Below, piece after piece: positions 48,377 to 60,665 of a stretch of DNA of 64,000 bases. The stretch comes from Conus ventricosus. Taxonomy: Eukaryota; Mollusca; Gastropoda; Neogastropoda; Conidae. The notes under the pieces were generated by a model, which worked only from the letters and a program-made list of their open reading frames with translations, made no database searches and had not been told where the DNA came from. Positions within the stretch are counted from its first letter, which is position 1, and each line of letters starts with the position of its first letter. Location: contig CM031615.1 of NCBI GenBank assembly GCA_018398815.1, positions 47,518,020 to 47,582,019 of the forward strand, in the 5' to 3' direction. The translations under genes and the position numbers were made by a program.

Positions 48377-48553
48377 CTGTGATAAACTCTGTCCACTAGC
48401 TGACAGTTTCTGGAGTATGTGCTTGCGCTCTTTCAGCAGTAACAGCGCCACCTGTTTGTGTCTGGCAGCCGAGGCTCGCTCCTCCTCCAGGGCCGCCAGA
48501 GTGCGGCGTAGGTCCTTTTCCAGCTTTTTAGAGTTGGACTTCTCAAAGTCAAT
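48377..48553 (-). CDS. CTTNBP2: CTTNBP2-like exon D, coiled coil of the CortBP2 region
   Basis: A 177-bp exon, 59 codons, phase 0 at both ends; acceptor GATTTCCAG, donor CAG|GTAAAA. It encodes IDFEKSNSKKLEKDLRRTLA then ALEEERASAARHKQVALLLL then KERKHILQKLSASGQSLSQ. The KQVxLxLxKE stretch is the recognisable core of the CortBP2 N-terminal region, also conserved in CTTNBP2NL. It forms a heptad-rich coiled coil thought to mediate oligomerisation and partner binding, including striatin-type (STRIPAK) complexes in vertebrates. Downstream of the donor the intron is A/T-rich, so read-through would give only Lys/Arg codons. Confidence 0.93.
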
Positions 48554-49224
48554 CTGGAAATCAACACAACGATGACACAACTCAAAGTTGGGTATCTTTT
48601 ACCAATTTCTCTCCCGCCCCCCTCCCCACCCCCCACCCCCAAATTGTTGTACACACCTAAATAAAACTAATCATGCCATAACATTGCATACATGACTAAC
48701 TTGCAACAGAAATGGTGCGCCCGATACTGTCCACAGCCATGTGCAATGGGGATTTTTTTGTCTAAGCATTCATCACAGCATTTCAGTATACACTGGGGGA
48801 ACATGTGGCACAGCTCCTCTCCGCTCAAAGTATTTTGGTGCATCCTAATTTTTTTTTTTCATGCCTAACCAAACACCTACATGGATTACGGAATCTATTT
48901 GATCTTTCATTTTCGTAGGCATATATACCCATATGAAAATGTCTCAACCACTAAGTCTTCTCGTATACTGATCTGAAAGATCAGACAAAGCCATGACACA
49001 CTTCAGCTCATTTGACATATATAAGAGTCCAGCATCTTTTAGCTATCACACCTGTCAATAAAATAAGTGGACACCCGGACATTGTCTTGAGGTCACATCG
49101 CCGAACTGACATCTAGAATGAGTGACAAATGACAACCATTTTGTTCTGTTAACATGCTCTCTCTCTCAAACTCATACACAAACTCTTTTCTCTCTCTCTC
49201 TCTCTCTCCCCCTCTCTCTCTCTT

Positions 49225-49290
49225 CAACGTGGTGACAGCCCTGATATGGCCCTTTGCAGTTGGCTGGGCTACAAGCAACATTACCTTACC
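49225..49290 (+). mobile_element. 66-bp insertion of the Nimb-like LINE 3' tail, diverged
   Basis: CAACGTGGTGACAGCCCTGA through GCAACATTACCTTACC, plus orientation. Flanked by TCTCTCTCTT at 49215-49224 and 49291-49300; because this is CT-rich sequence the duplication is less decisive. It carries more substitutions than the other copies, so it is probably older. Confidence 0.8.
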
Positions 49291-49589
49291 TCTCTCTCTT
49301 ATCATCTAAAGATTATCTAAATGTTCTCGATGAGCATGAAGAAAAAAATAGAACAGTAACCTGAACCAAACATTTTCAGAGGCTCTATTAGCTGTCAACT
49401 TCTTGTTTAAGCTTCCACTAAAATGAATGACAATGATTTTTCTCTGTGAAAGCATAAATCCATCTTTATATTTTCTTAAAGAAAAAAAAAGGTCAACTGT
49501 ACTTTCAAAGTGCAATACTATAGCAGTCACACAGCGAACAGTTGATCTTAATCCTATATTTCAACTAGATAGCAGGATTTGTCCCTTAG

Positions 49590-49975
49590 AATTAACACTG
49601 GTTTTGACTCCATGTCCAGTGAAGTCCTTTGAGTAAAACTAAAAACAGAAATTCCATGAGTGAACATATAAATATCATAAGCACTGGTAAAATCCCACTG
49701 ACAATTTTTGGTAGAGAGGGCCAGTTTTGACACTGGATATGTATTAGTATGGATAACACATATATACATCATACTGCAGGCTTCCTCCACGGCAAATCAG
49801 TGAATGAGTGAAAGACTGGGTGACTGACATTCAAATGAGTAACACATGAAACAAAACATTAATGCCAGCAGGCAACTGTTCAGTGGGCTTTACCTTTTAG
49901 GCTGCCCCTGGTGTGAACAAGTGTGTGGATTTAAAGTGTTTTGACCTTGGTCTCTAACAAAAGACAGCCACAATA
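49590..49975 (+). repeat. diverged copy of the 55174-55605 SINE, head missing
   Basis: Shares with 55174-55605, in the same order, GGTTTTGACTCC then AAGTCCTTTGAG, then AGTATGGATAAC, and then CCAGCAGGCAACTGTTCAGT near the end. The tRNA-like head was not seen. Confidence 0.6.
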
Positions 49976-50025
49976 TCAGTTATCTCAATACTGATATCAA
50001 TAACCATGACTAATCCCACATTGTT

Positions 50026-50185
50026 GCAAAGTGAGGCGACTGCAGGTGGAAATCTAAACAAATCTTTAAAAAATTCAAATGCTGCATCCGCCAAGCACGA
50101 ACAAACGAATCACAAGACAAAACACGACGCGTTTCGACCTCTTAGGTCTTCTTCAGGCAAGATGAACAACACTCAGGACAAGGAA
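50026..50185 (-). repeat. repeat with a conserved GACCT...AGGTC stem-loop, copy 1
   Basis: Starts GCAAAGTGAGGCGACTGCAG, and at 50126-50159 has a block identical to 63355-63388, including GACGCGTTTCGACCTCTTAG. On the minus strand this block reads CTGAAGA, a GACC...GGTC stem, then GAAAC. Sequence between the two conserved parts has diverged freely. Confidence 0.75.
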
Positions 50186-50821
50186 AATGAAGAACGAGCA
50201 AATCAATTCTCTACATTGTCTATTCAACATTTCTTTGGCGTCGGTCTCTCTGACATGCATTCTTCACTGCTCCAGACAAGGAGGAGTCATGGCAACATAC
50301 AAGCCTGCACTCTGCATATCTATAATGGTCTGGTAACCGTGAGAAGTGGTTCATGTTTGCCAACAAACATGCTGACTTGTTGACTGACACAGCCAGATAA
50401 TACTTTTTTTTTAAAATTCCTTGCTGGACTGAGATGCTGAAAAGCTGGCATGAGCATCTGTTCTCAAATTCTTACTCCTGGATTTTTCACCCCCAGATCA
50501 ACTTCACAGTCCAATTCTCACGTCCACAATGAAGGATGAACACAAGTGACAACACCATTCCCCTAACTCCAGTCCTTCTATGACTGTCCTTCACAGAAGG
50601 CAGCCATAAAACTGAAGACTATCTAAGTTATTCTAACAGACAAGAAATGTGTTTACATGATGTGAACTCTGATTAGAATCCAATCAGAAAACATAGGAAA
50701 AAGTTTGTTGTTCTTAATATTGCCTAGAACGATGTATACTTTACCATAATCATTTTAGTAGTGGCATGGGTCAATAATATCGGCTTCAGCTCAGTGCAAG
50801 TTAGTTACATAAACTATTTTA

Positions 50822-50824
<3 letters not shown>

Positions 50825-50887
<63 letters not shown>

Positions 50888-50910
50888 ACAAACACACACA
50901 TACACACACA
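50825..50910. repeat. (CA)n microsatellite
   Basis: About 28 CA units followed by AACACACA variants. Confidence 0.94.
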
Positions 50911-50991
50911 GGGTTTTTTTTCCCCATTTGGCATCAGCCAGGCCAAACTCTAATTCTAAAATGGGCCACAAGGGGTGGGCAATCATCTTAC

Positions 50992-51099
50992 CTCCTGCCT
51001 GAGGCGTTCCCTTTCTTTTTCCAACATGTAGGTCACATCATCACCTTGCGCAGTGTCCTGTGCATGTTTTCTCTTCTCTTCTTCCAGTTCAGAACAAAC
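50992..51099 (-). CDS. CTTNBP2: CTTNBP2-like exon C, coiled coil
   Basis: A 108-bp exon, 36 codons, phase 0 on both sides; acceptor CACTGTGTAG (complement of 51100-51109), donor GAG|GTAAGA. It encodes VCSELEEEKRKHAQDTAQGD then DVTYMLEKERERLRQE. It is highly charged and heptad-like, and reads directly into IDFEKSNSKK of exon D to continue the same coiled coil. It is too short for the longest-frame view on this strand but is well supported by splice sites and phase. Confidence 0.88.
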
Positions 51100-51587
51100 C
51101 TACACAGTGCAAAACAGTCTAATGCAATGCCGTGCAATGCAATCAGATCTAGTGAAATGAACCGACTGAATATATCAATAGTACAAATATTAAACATATC
51201 AAAACAATACACATCTCAACACAATCTAGTCTTCTATGACCATTCTTCTGATACTGGTAAACCATCCTTCCATCTCATTCAGTGATTATGCCGCATCAGA
51301 GCATCAGAAATAATTCATGTTCACAGCTTCATCCTCAGGTTCCCTTACATTCTGTTATTTTGGTTTTTGTTTTCTGTTTCTCTTTTAAAACCAACTTCCA
51401 GGAAAGCCCTTTCTTTGGCTCTAACACCTTGTGTTAATCATCAAACCAGAATCAGCTATATCCACCTCCAGTCTGGAGAACAGCTGACTGGAAACATCTC
51501 CTAACTTCAGAAAGGCCAGGGTCCAGGAGACGCTTAGGCCCCGGTGAGGTCCAGTGGCAACACCCTGGTGGAGAGCCCATGGGATGG

Positions 51588-51628
<41 letters not shown>

Positions 51629-52273
51629 CCTTTTTTTCACAAATAATATATTCAGTTGGTTGTCCTTTTATAATATCTTCAGTCAATTTTTCTTTTAACA
51701 AAACGAAACAAAAAAAACCAATGTGCCATTCCCACTTTTCCCAAAAATGCTGATCTAAATTGCTCACTTTTGTCATCTTCTGTCCACTCAAATCTTAAAC
51801 AATGACAAATGTGCCTTCCTGAAACATGTCACCCTGATTTATAATTCATGACATGCAAGACATCATATTTCCCTTCAAAGCCGAACCCTATGCATGATAC
51901 ACGACCAGCAGAAAATGTCTGAACACATAGCGTTCATATACATATGCGCCCGCCACTGAACTAGTCTAATTAACGCATGCAGAAGCACCGCAATACACCA
52001 TAATAACCGCAGTCGGCACTATGTTGAATGTAGAATCATGGAAACCTGGACTTGAAAAATAGGATACAGTATGAGACTCAGCTGATTCACCATTCTGTGA
52101 TTTCTTCTTCTTTTCTTTCCTTTCTATGTCTTTTTTAGTGGTCCTTTTTTTCTCGAATGTTTACTTTTCCTGCGTCTGTAAATCAGATAATTTTCTTGTA
52201 AATCCTCTGATCCACGGTGAGTTCTCTTACTTGCTCCTTCCAATCACGCTTGCAAACACCCCTTATAACTCAC
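51100..52273 (-). other. CTTNBP2 intron between exons B and C
   Basis: Contains a G run of about 38 bases (51590-51627) and A/T-rich sequence. Nothing else recognised. Confidence 0.7.
51590..51627. repeat. poly-G run, about 38 bases
   Basis: Uninterrupted G after GATGGC. Its length is probably uncertain, as for other homopolymers here. Confidence 0.9.
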
Positions 52274-52513
52274 CTTGTGGTAGCGCTTTTCTGCGTTGGC
52301 CAACTGTTCTCTCATCTTGAGCTGGGCTTTACGTTGCGTGGCAATGAGGTTCTCTAGCTGTGCCAGCTGGTTGTCGTACATAGATTTCACAGCCGCTTCA
52401 TCAAAATTGGAGTCCCGGGTCCCAATGGCATCCCGTTGTAAGGCCACAAAGGGATCACCCAGACCAAACCGACCATACTTGGCTTGATACAATAGTTGTT
52501 TTGCTTTTTCAGC
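52274..52513 (-). CDS. CTTNBP2: CTTNBP2-like exon B, CortBP2 N-terminal core
   Basis: A 240-bp exon, 80 codons, phase 0 on both sides; acceptor CATTTGCAG, donor AAG|GTGAGT. It encodes AEKAKQLLYQAKYGRFGLGD then PFVALQRDAIGTRDSNFDEA. The YGRF.L.DPF.ALQRD stretch is the diagnostic signature of the CortBP2 N-terminal domain shared by CTTNBP2 and CTTNBP2NL, and is the strongest single piece of evidence for the gene's identity. The second half (QLAQLENLIATQRKAQLKMR then EQLANAEKRYHK) starts the coiled coil. Because ankyrin exons follow in the same gene, CTTNBP2 fits better than CTTNBP2NL, which lacks ankyrin repeats. Confidence 0.95.
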
Positions 52514-54316
52514 CTGCAAATGAGCACAGGAAAATTCAGTGGCACAATATTACAGCAAAATAATCTTTTTTTAAATGCAAATTACATATAATCAAGTTTT
52601 TACACAATAAAAAAAAGTATGATTTTAATTTTTATACTTAAAGTATTCATAACCTTTTTTTCTTTTTTTTTTGGTTTTGTTTTTGTCATTAAGCCAACTA
52701 TAGAGTTGTTTGTTTTTATCCACTTGAGCAATATAAATTTCACTGCTGATCCAACCCTTTTTTTTCACAGCTAGGGAAAAAAATGTGCAGAGTTGTGGTC
52801 AACATCCAACTGACCACATGACAGAAGCACTCCAGCACTGATTCTCTCAGGGGAATCCACTAGTCAAGATCAAAATCTCTTCAAGAAAAAAAAAAATCTG
52901 CCCAGCCAACCCATTTTCACAGGCCATGTTACCAGAACTTTTTTCTTGGTGTTGTTACAATTTTCCACAGTCCTATTTTGGCAAAGATTCACAAAGAAAG
53001 CTGAAAGGTTTTAATGTGTTAAAATCATATTATAAGTTGTCTTGCAGAGGCTAGGATAATGCCAAATCAGTCATCAACATTCCTCTCCATGTCCGAATGT
53101 GTATCTCAGAATGGAACAGCAACAAGGCGGAGTGTCTTCATTTCAACACTTTTCAAAGGACCATAGCAATTCTCGATATTTTCATTGAAGTTACGTTGAA
53201 CATTAAAATATTTTAAATGACCAATGTGATGCAGAAAAAAACAACAATAAACAAAACAGTGAACTGTAACACTCTAAATATAGTTCACATTTCATAAAGA
53301 CGGATGTGAATTAGGAATTATTTGATTTGCATCAGTCTCACCACCAAATTCTGGCACCTGAGAGGCAGCTACATACTATATTTTGTGTAAACATAAGATT
53401 CCAAGACAAAAGTTCATCGGCTTGAACAAGTTGAAGTATAGTGTTTCATACCTCCTAAGGTGGAGATAATGCTGCATTGCATCAGTCTACTCATCAATCA
53501 AAATCTAGTGGCTGAAAGATGGCTGTGCACTAATGAAGCATAAATATCTAACACTGAAACTGTACCAATTACAATCTTAAAAACTGTTTCATTATTTTTT
53601 GTCTGCAGTTTGTTTTGTTTTTTTCTCCCAATGCATTACATGTTATAATCTAGAGAACAAAAGTTCCATTTTGATTGGGATATTCATGATATGTCTTCGC
53701 CGTAATTTTAACAAAAGTAGAGAGGAAAAAAAACACCTGCAATTGATCAAGGCGTAGGCTTAAATCTGTGTCAGTGCTGTCATGGTGTTTGCTGGATCAT
53801 GAGACCTATAAATATCAAATATCAAACTGCAGTGCTCTGCAGTTTCACGCAAATGTGAAGATCATTTTTAGCCATCATGAACTTCTACATTACAATCCTA
53901 ACACAACATTAACCATCTTCTCTATTCCTGAAAATACACAGAATTAATCCCTCAGAAAACATCTGTGTCAATGTGTGGCTGCAAATGTGATGAGATTATA
54001 AAAAATGGCCATGGGTCCGCATGAAATCCATCCAGCTTATCATCCTCATCATATCTGGGTTCACATACAGTTATTTCCGATTTTTAACCGATTCACATGA
54101 TAAACTTCCTACAAAAATATCAGCCACTGGTACTGCCTATAGATTTAGTCTTTATTTGACCAGATGCTCGCAGCAGAAAGATTAGAGTTGTGTTCATAGC
54201 ACGTCATTCTCGATTGCTATGACCAGGCTATCAGTCTTGTTTGATGTGTTTGGCCTCACCGAGTTTGCTAACAAATTTGACAAATTACCAAACTAATCAA
54301 ATCACATTTACAATGA

Positions 54317-54317
<1 letters not shown>

Positions 54318-54384
<67 letters not shown>
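54318..54384. repeat. (TA)n microsatellite
   Basis: About 33 TA units, pure. Confidence 0.95.
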
Positions 54385-54386
<2 letters not shown>

Positions 54387-54704
54387 AATAATAGAACACG
54401 GAAGAGGAAGAAAAGAAACTGCAACTGAAAAAAAAGACAGAAAAAAGTGCACAAATGATCTGTTTATTTTCTTCTATTAGTTCTAATTGTGCATTTTGAG
54501 TTGCTCTGAAGTACTGCTTACCATTAAGATTGTGTGTGTTCCAACTGCACAGATTTCTGATAAAACCCTAAACTGGAGTTAAACTGATTTTACTGCTGTT
54601 ACAGAGAACTAAAGTATTAAATAAAATGCTATGACTACTGGCCCACTTGATTACATAGTATTTGTAATACACCAGAAAAGGGCTTAAGAAGTTTCTTTAA
54701 ACGG

Positions 54705-54705
<1 letters not shown>

Positions 54706-54771
<66 letters not shown>
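54706..54771. repeat. (CA)n microsatellite
   Basis: About 33 CA units, pure. Confidence 0.95.
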
Positions 54772-54774
<3 letters not shown>

Positions 54775-55173
54775 AAGAACACCTACTATCTTTGAAAGAG
54801 TATCAATACTATCATGGCACAACGAATGGAACTGAACAACTAATTACTGGTAATGTTATAATTCATGCTATCTAAACTATTTTCATCAATGCTGCATTGT
54901 ATATTTTCTACTTCCTTTATATAATTCTGAACAAAAAGCCAGCCAGAATTCTTGCCGACATGCCACAATGAAACCCAGCTCTAGATTGCTGCTCACATTC
55001 ACCATCAGCTTAATCAGACTAAGATGGATTAACTGATCATTCATGATGATTCTCTTCAACAATTTACCATCACCATGTGCAACACACATTTGGGTAGAAA
55101 CTAGAATAACGTCTCAAGACCAAACCTTGTCTCAAAACGTGTAATGTCACAACATATTAAGACATATCGTCAA

Positions 55174-55605
55174 GGGGCTAAAATAGTTCAGTTGGCAAAG
55201 CATCAGACTTGCCATACTGATAGTCCTTGAGTTGCAGGCTTTTATCTCCTCCAACATTGGTTCTGGCTCCATTTCCCAAAAAAGTCCTTTGAATGAGACT
55301 ATATATAGAGCATGGTTTATTGTGGCCACATGTAAAATCAAATCACCAGGTTTTGGAACAGAAGGCCAACTGGCCGCTGGTATGGATGACGTGTATACAC
55401 ATAACATACATCTGCCATAAAAATCGAAGGAATGTGCGAAAATCTGTGACTAATCGTCATATTCAACTGAATGACATGGTAAACTAATGACAAACACCAG
55501 CAGGCAGCTCTTCAGTGGGATCTACCCAGGTAGGCAGCCCACTGTGTAAACATGAGTGAGGATTATAGAGCCAGTAAACTTTGGCTTTTAACCAAGAATA
55601 GGCAC
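55174..55605 (+). mobile_element. tRNA-derived SINE (about 430 bp)
   Basis: The head resembles a tRNA: GGGGCTAAAATAGTTCAGTT then GGCA (A box TAGTTCAGTTGGCA), CAGACTTGCCATACTGATAG in the anticodon-arm position, and TGAGTTGCAGGC as a degraded B box. The body contains TCCTTTGAATGAGAC, and near the end CCAGCAGGCAGCTCTTCAGT, both shared with 49590-49975. Pol III promoter boxes are degenerate, so this copy is likely silent. Confidence 0.72.
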
Positions 55606-55807
55606 TGTATGATAGCAAAAATAACAATAACAAAGAGCTTGGGGGTTAAGTTTTAACACACACACAGCTTCATAGTACTTTGAATAAGATAAAAAGAAAT
55701 AAAACAAGGTCAGTTTGGAAAGTTTCACGTGGTCTTTGATTTTTTATTCCCCCTTCGAGGGACAAGCACTGAAGAATTAGACTCACAGATTGAGGGATCT
55801 CAGAGTT

Positions 55808-55911
55808 CATGTGCGTACGTGCATGTGTGTGCATGTGCGTGCATGCGTGCGTGCGTACATGCGTGTGTGTCTTTCTGTGTGTGTGTGTGCATGTGCGTGT
55901 GTGTGTGTGTA
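55808..55911. repeat. (TG)n with GCGT variants
   Basis: Mixed GTGTGCAT and GTGCGT motifs followed by (TG)n. Frames over it are artefacts. Confidence 0.9.
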
Positions 55912-56242
55912 AAAAGAAGATCAAGCTGTATGTGGACATGGAAATTTACTTTCAGTCCAGCTTTTTACAGGCTGACCTGAGAAAGGAAGAAAAAAAAACT
56001 TCCACACATTGCTGGGTACCCTTTAAAATGCTGAGCTGAGAATGCAACTACCCTTTACAACATACGAGAAAGGGCGAGCCTACTCTTTAAGACATCTTTC
56101 AATAGGGAGCCCTGCAATTTGATATAAAAAAAATAGTTGTCTTTTTTTCTTCCCCAAATGCTTTGTGAGTTACATTTTTTCACTCGAGAGATAAAATCAG
56201 CCAAAGAATGCTTGCCAATCAAGTTTCCTAACAACAATGAAA

Positions 56243-56245
<3 letters not shown>

Positions 56246-56293
<48 letters not shown>

Positions 56294-56324
56294 CACTCAC
56301 TCACTCACTCACACACACACACAC
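56246..56324. repeat. (CT)n, (ACTC)n and (CA)n
   Basis: (CT)n to 56290, then four ACTC units and (CA)n, directly at the 3' end of the truncated LINE. Confidence 0.9.
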
Positions 56325-56326
56325 GA

Positions 56327-56946
56327 GATAAGATAAGATAATGCTGCTTATAGCCCAGCCGACCGCAAAGGGCCACATCAGGGCTGTCACCTCGTTAAAA
56401 TCAACTCACCAGTCATTTAAAAAAAAAAAAAATAAATAAAAAAAAAAAAACCCTTTCACACATCTCTTTAAATGACATCGTCTAGAAACGTACCAGAAAC
56501 TTCGTTAAAAATCTTTCTTCCGTAAAATCTTAAATCAGATGAAAAATGTTAATCTCTCTCAAAAACTCAAGGATCACATCAGGCGGGACATCCCTGAACA
56601 GGATCTTCATGGACTCCGCTGTAAAATGTTTGTGTCTCACATCGTGCAAGTCCCAACACTCTAAAAGAACATGTTTCATTGTGAGTGGCGCATGACATGG
56701 AATGCACCACGGAGCTTCTTCACTCTTTAAAAGGTAAGAATGGGTAAAATACGAATGGCCGGTGTGCAGCCGGCACAGAACCGTTTCCTCTTTACGACCT
56801 CCCAACGTAGATGGGAGGAAGTCCTTAATTAAGGTTTGGACGGATCTGAAAGAGTTTGTTATTCGTCTGTGTGTTCCAATCCTCCTGCCAGAGGTCTCTC
56901 ACATAATCGTTAATTTTGGGTTTCACATCTGAGCAGGGGATATAAA
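56327..56946 (-). mobile_element. 620-bp 5'-truncated copy of the Nimb-like LINE
   Basis: Matches 19412-20030 of the full-length copy, from the TTATC tail through the A run and the end of ORF2. Homology stops at about 56946, after GAGCAGGGGATATAAA. The tail sits in (CA)n, and ACACACACA follows the 5' end a few bases on, so a target duplication in CA repeat is possible but not readable. Confidence 0.85.
56530..56805 (-). pseudogene. LINE ORF2 C-terminal fragment
   Basis: An open frame with EEAPWCIPCHAPLTMKHVLL then ECWDLHDVRHKHF and a FLREINIFHLI end. It gives the clean version of the terminal Cys/His motif (CxxC...HxxxxC) that is broken by frameshifts in the full-length copy. It has no start of its own. 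Confidence 0.8.
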
Positions 56947-57010
56947 TGTTGGACAGTTACACACACACATTAAAGAACAAAACTAGACAGCGAGTAGACA
57001 GAAAGAGAAA

Positions 57011-57135
57011 GAGGTTTGGGGGTGGGAAAAAGAGACAACAGAGGTTTGGGGGTGGGAAAGAGAGACAACAAAGGTTTGGGGGTGGGAAAGAGAGACAACA
57101 GAGGTTTGGGGGTGGGAAAGAGAGATAACAGAGGT
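57011..57135. repeat. minisatellite, 31-bp unit, four copies
   Basis: The unit GAGGTTTGGGGGTGGGAAAG then AGAGACAACA. The repeated Gly/Arg frame across it is an artefact. Confidence 0.9.
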
Positions 57136-57361
57136 GGGGTGCACCATGCAGGGGGCATGGAGATTTGGAAGGATTATGGAAATTTAAAGTGGCAGGTAGA
57201 TGTAAAAGTAAAAAATACATCTGCAAAAAGCTTTTCAAATCTTTCTTTTCAAGCAACCTGTAAATCAAGTAAAAAGCAAACAACCAAACATACAAACAAA
57301 ACATTTTTTAAAACACACACAAACATACACACCAAAACCCCAACAGGACTCTACTTTTTTT

Positions 57362-57560
57362 TTCAACATTGAACACAAATAGAAGTATCAATATAAAGGC
57401 ATGTAAATGAATAAATTTCAACATTAAACACAAATAGAAGTATCAATAAAATGGCATGTAAATGAACAAATTTGAACATTGAACACAAATAGAAGTATCA
57501 ATATAAAGGCATGTAAATGAATAAATTTCAACATTGAACACAAATAGAAGTATCAATATA
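57362..57560. repeat. minisatellite, about 58-bp unit, 3-4 copies
   Basis: The unit CAACATTGAACACAAATAGA, then AGTATCAATATAAAGGCATG, then TAAATGAATAAATTT. Confidence 0.9.
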
Positions 57561-58814
57561 ATGGCATCTATATTTCTGACATCAGAAGGGCATCTAGGAG
57601 TGACAGCCAGGAAACATTTAAGACTATAAGGAATTCAGGGCCCCAAAACTGGCCTTTTTTAAAACCTGTTGTCAAGCTGTGCCTAGAATTCCTTCCTACT
57701 TACACACTTAAAACACACACCTACACACGCAAGCATACACATATCTGGCGCAAACTCATGACATAGCTTCCCCTTTAAGTTTAATATTACTGACACAGCC
57801 CCTCAGACTGCTCATTGTGTACTGATAACAATACTTACTGTCACAGCCCAGAAATTCCCTAAGGAAACCCCATTCTGGCCATCTGTGATTAATTTTCGAG
57901 AAAATCCTAAACCAAACATTGACTGTTTTTTTGCACAGTCAGAGCATTGCTTTTTAATCCCTTGGGTGATAAAGCCAAAATATCACATTGTCTGCGTTCC
58001 ACCGAGTTAAACATGATCTACTTTCTGAAAAACAACAAAAAATGGAGGTGGAAAACACAAACCATACACATCCTCTGTATGTTGTTAATATCTGTACTGG
58101 AATGCAAATATAGCACTCAAATGTTAAGAAACATTTGATGCGAGCATGTCAATAATCCCTGTTGTCAACCGCTTATTTCTAATCTTTCCAGGAAACACCA
58201 GCAACATATCATCTTCAGGACTCTCCTCACTGCTCGTATAATGATCAGGTTCTCCTTCATCTGAGCCTTCCTGTAATTTCCACAGGCACAGCACAGCTGA
58301 TAACTTAACCTCGCATCATCCACAGTGTTACCAACACAGCACAACGATTATGATTCAGTGCTTGAATTGTGTTGAATATATGCATGGGTAGGTTGCTTTC
58401 TCTTCAGGTTAATCAATTAAACTGTTACTGGTCTGCTATAAAATATGGTGCTATATGACGTAAGAGCGATTGAACACAAACTCTTGACATCAATGATGTA
58501 AGATTTTTCTGGAAAATTTTGTTTAAGTTAATTCAAGAAGACTTGCTATCATTCTGCAATGTGTTCTGCATAACCGCTAGCCTGCCACAACAATTGCTTT
58601 GGTGTGTCATCAAGTGTGTGTCAGCCACTGCAAGAATACTCATAACATGTTGCAGGAAACTTGTCGTTAAGGCCTTTTTCTAGAGCTTGTATTTTCTTCA
58701 CTTCTGTTACTTATGTTTATTCACATACCCCTATGACTAAATGCAAAGAGCTAGTGAAAGAAGACAAAAATCTAGCTGATCAAAACTGAAGTAAAGCTTA
58801 CTAAAAGAACAAAC

Positions 58815-58916
58815 CTTAAGCGCTGCAATGGTGATATCTCTGGCCTGGAGTTCTCCTTCAAAATAGCTCAGCAGTCGCAGCAAATCGTTTTTACTCCAAT
58901 CAGGGCTGGGCTGGCG
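58815..58916 (-). CDS. CTTNBP2: CTTNBP2-like exon A, start of the CortBP2 domain (first recognised exon)
   Basis: A 102-bp exon, 34 codons, phase 0 on both sides; acceptor CGTGTTGCAG (complement of 58917-58926), donor AAG|GTTTGTT. It encodes RQPSPDWSKNDLLRLLSYFE then GELQARDITIAALK. The LLRLLSxFEGELQARDxxIxAL pattern is the first conserved block of the CortBP2 N-terminal domain (compare LxxLLSxMEGELEARDLVIEALR in vertebrates). No start codon lies in frame before it within the exon, so an upstream coding exon must exist above 58916; I could not recognise it. Confidence 0.9.
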
Positions 58917-59811
58917 CTGCAACACGATAATTGAAATACTGAACTGACTGAATAGAATCTGCAAGCAAGAAACCTGTGCAATGTATTCCATTCTGACTCA
59001 CCATCTGTTACACTTTTGGGGCTTCAGGTTGTGCGTATATGTGGTGACATATCATGCATCTCAGATCATCTACATGATTGATAAGAAATATTGTAATGTG
59101 TGGTTGAGATGCATGAAAAATGTGGGGCAGATGTGGGGTGGGGAAGAAAAGCACGGGTACAAAGGGGAGGGAGGAGAAAGGGGAGGAGGAGGAATAGGAG
59201 AGGGAGGGTAAGGAAGGTGGTAGATGTCAGTTTGTCAAGACAGTCTTTTGTATTCATCTCTTGTTATGTCACAAACTTACCTGGGACTACACTGGAAGGT
59301 TTGTTGTTTGAATTCAGTGTTGTTGCTGTTGTTGTTTCAGTTCTGCTCATACATGTTGCAAGCAGCACATGTTTAATAATAACTGAATCCCACTGAAAAC
59401 TTTGCGCAAGTTTGAAAACCTAGTTACTATGCCACTCAGGGCATCAGCTACCATAACCGGGGTTCATCATTTAAAAGGCAAGTGTACAAGACTACTACCA
59501 TAGTTTAATGCGTGAACACAAGTGATACTGAAGGATTTTCTAAAATTTGTGTGGATACACATGTATACAAGTCCCACACATCTGGAACAGCCTTTCTGTC
59601 CTACTCAATTCTCTATCTCTATCACCTTTTAAAGCTGGCCTGAATATATACCTTTTCAACAAACATTGTCATTGATACCTGTTACGACCCGAGTTGAAAG
59701 AGGGTTCACTTGGATTTCTTTATTGTGTTATTATTGCTTGTGTGTGAATACTGTGTGTGTGTGTGGGGTGAGTGTGTCTGTGTATGCATGCGCATTGTTT
59801 TGTGCTGTGGG

Positions 59812-60129
<318 letters not shown>

Positions 60130-60463
60130 ATTACTTTTTCTCACAGAAAAACACGGTGAGACTTGCTTTGAGCAGGACAAAAGCATTGTAAACTTATTCA
60201 TCATCGTTAATATTCTTCACTCAATGCATGACAATAAATGCCTTCGATGAAGATATGATGTGATAAAAGTCAAACAACTTTTCCTTTATCAAGCTTCCTC
60301 TAAACTGCCTCTTACCATTTCTCTACAATAGACTCTCCATGATTCACTCAAAAATAACCTTTTATGCACTATTTTGAAAACTCAAGTTCCTATTCTGTAT
60401 TCATCATGAATTTCAGTCATGTATAGTTTGTTTAAAAGACAGAGAGACAGACAGACAGAGAGA

Positions 60464-60564
<101 letters not shown>

Positions 60565-60595
60565 TATGTGTGTGTGTGATTGTGATATAAGGAAG

Positions 60596-60665
60596 ATAAG
60601 ATAAGATAATGTTGCTTATAGCCCAGCCGACCGCAAAGGGCCACATCAGGGCTGTCACCACGTTA
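60596..60665 (-). mobile_element. 70-bp insertion of the Nimb-like LINE 3' tail
   Basis: Minus-strand sense from TAACGTGGTGACAGCCC to the TTATCTTATCTTAT tail. Flanked by a perfect 14-bp duplication, GTGATATAAGGAAG, at 60582-60595 and 60666-60679, lying just beyond a microsatellite. Confidence 0.93.

Larger units (their letters stand above)
48554..50991 (-). other. CTTNBP2 intron between exons C and D
   Basis: Contains the LINE-tail insertion at 49225-49290, a diverged SINE at about 49590-49975, the structured repeat at 50026-50185 and (CA)n at 50825-50910. Confidence 0.7.
52514..58814 (-). other. CTTNBP2 intron between exons A and B
   Basis: Contains (TA)n 54318-54384, (CA)n 54706-54771, a SINE at 55174-55605, TG/CT microsatellites, a 5'-truncated Nimb-like LINE at 56327-56946 and two minisatellites near 57 kb. 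52.5-54.2 and 57.6-58.8 kb are plain A/T-rich intron. Confidence 0.7.
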
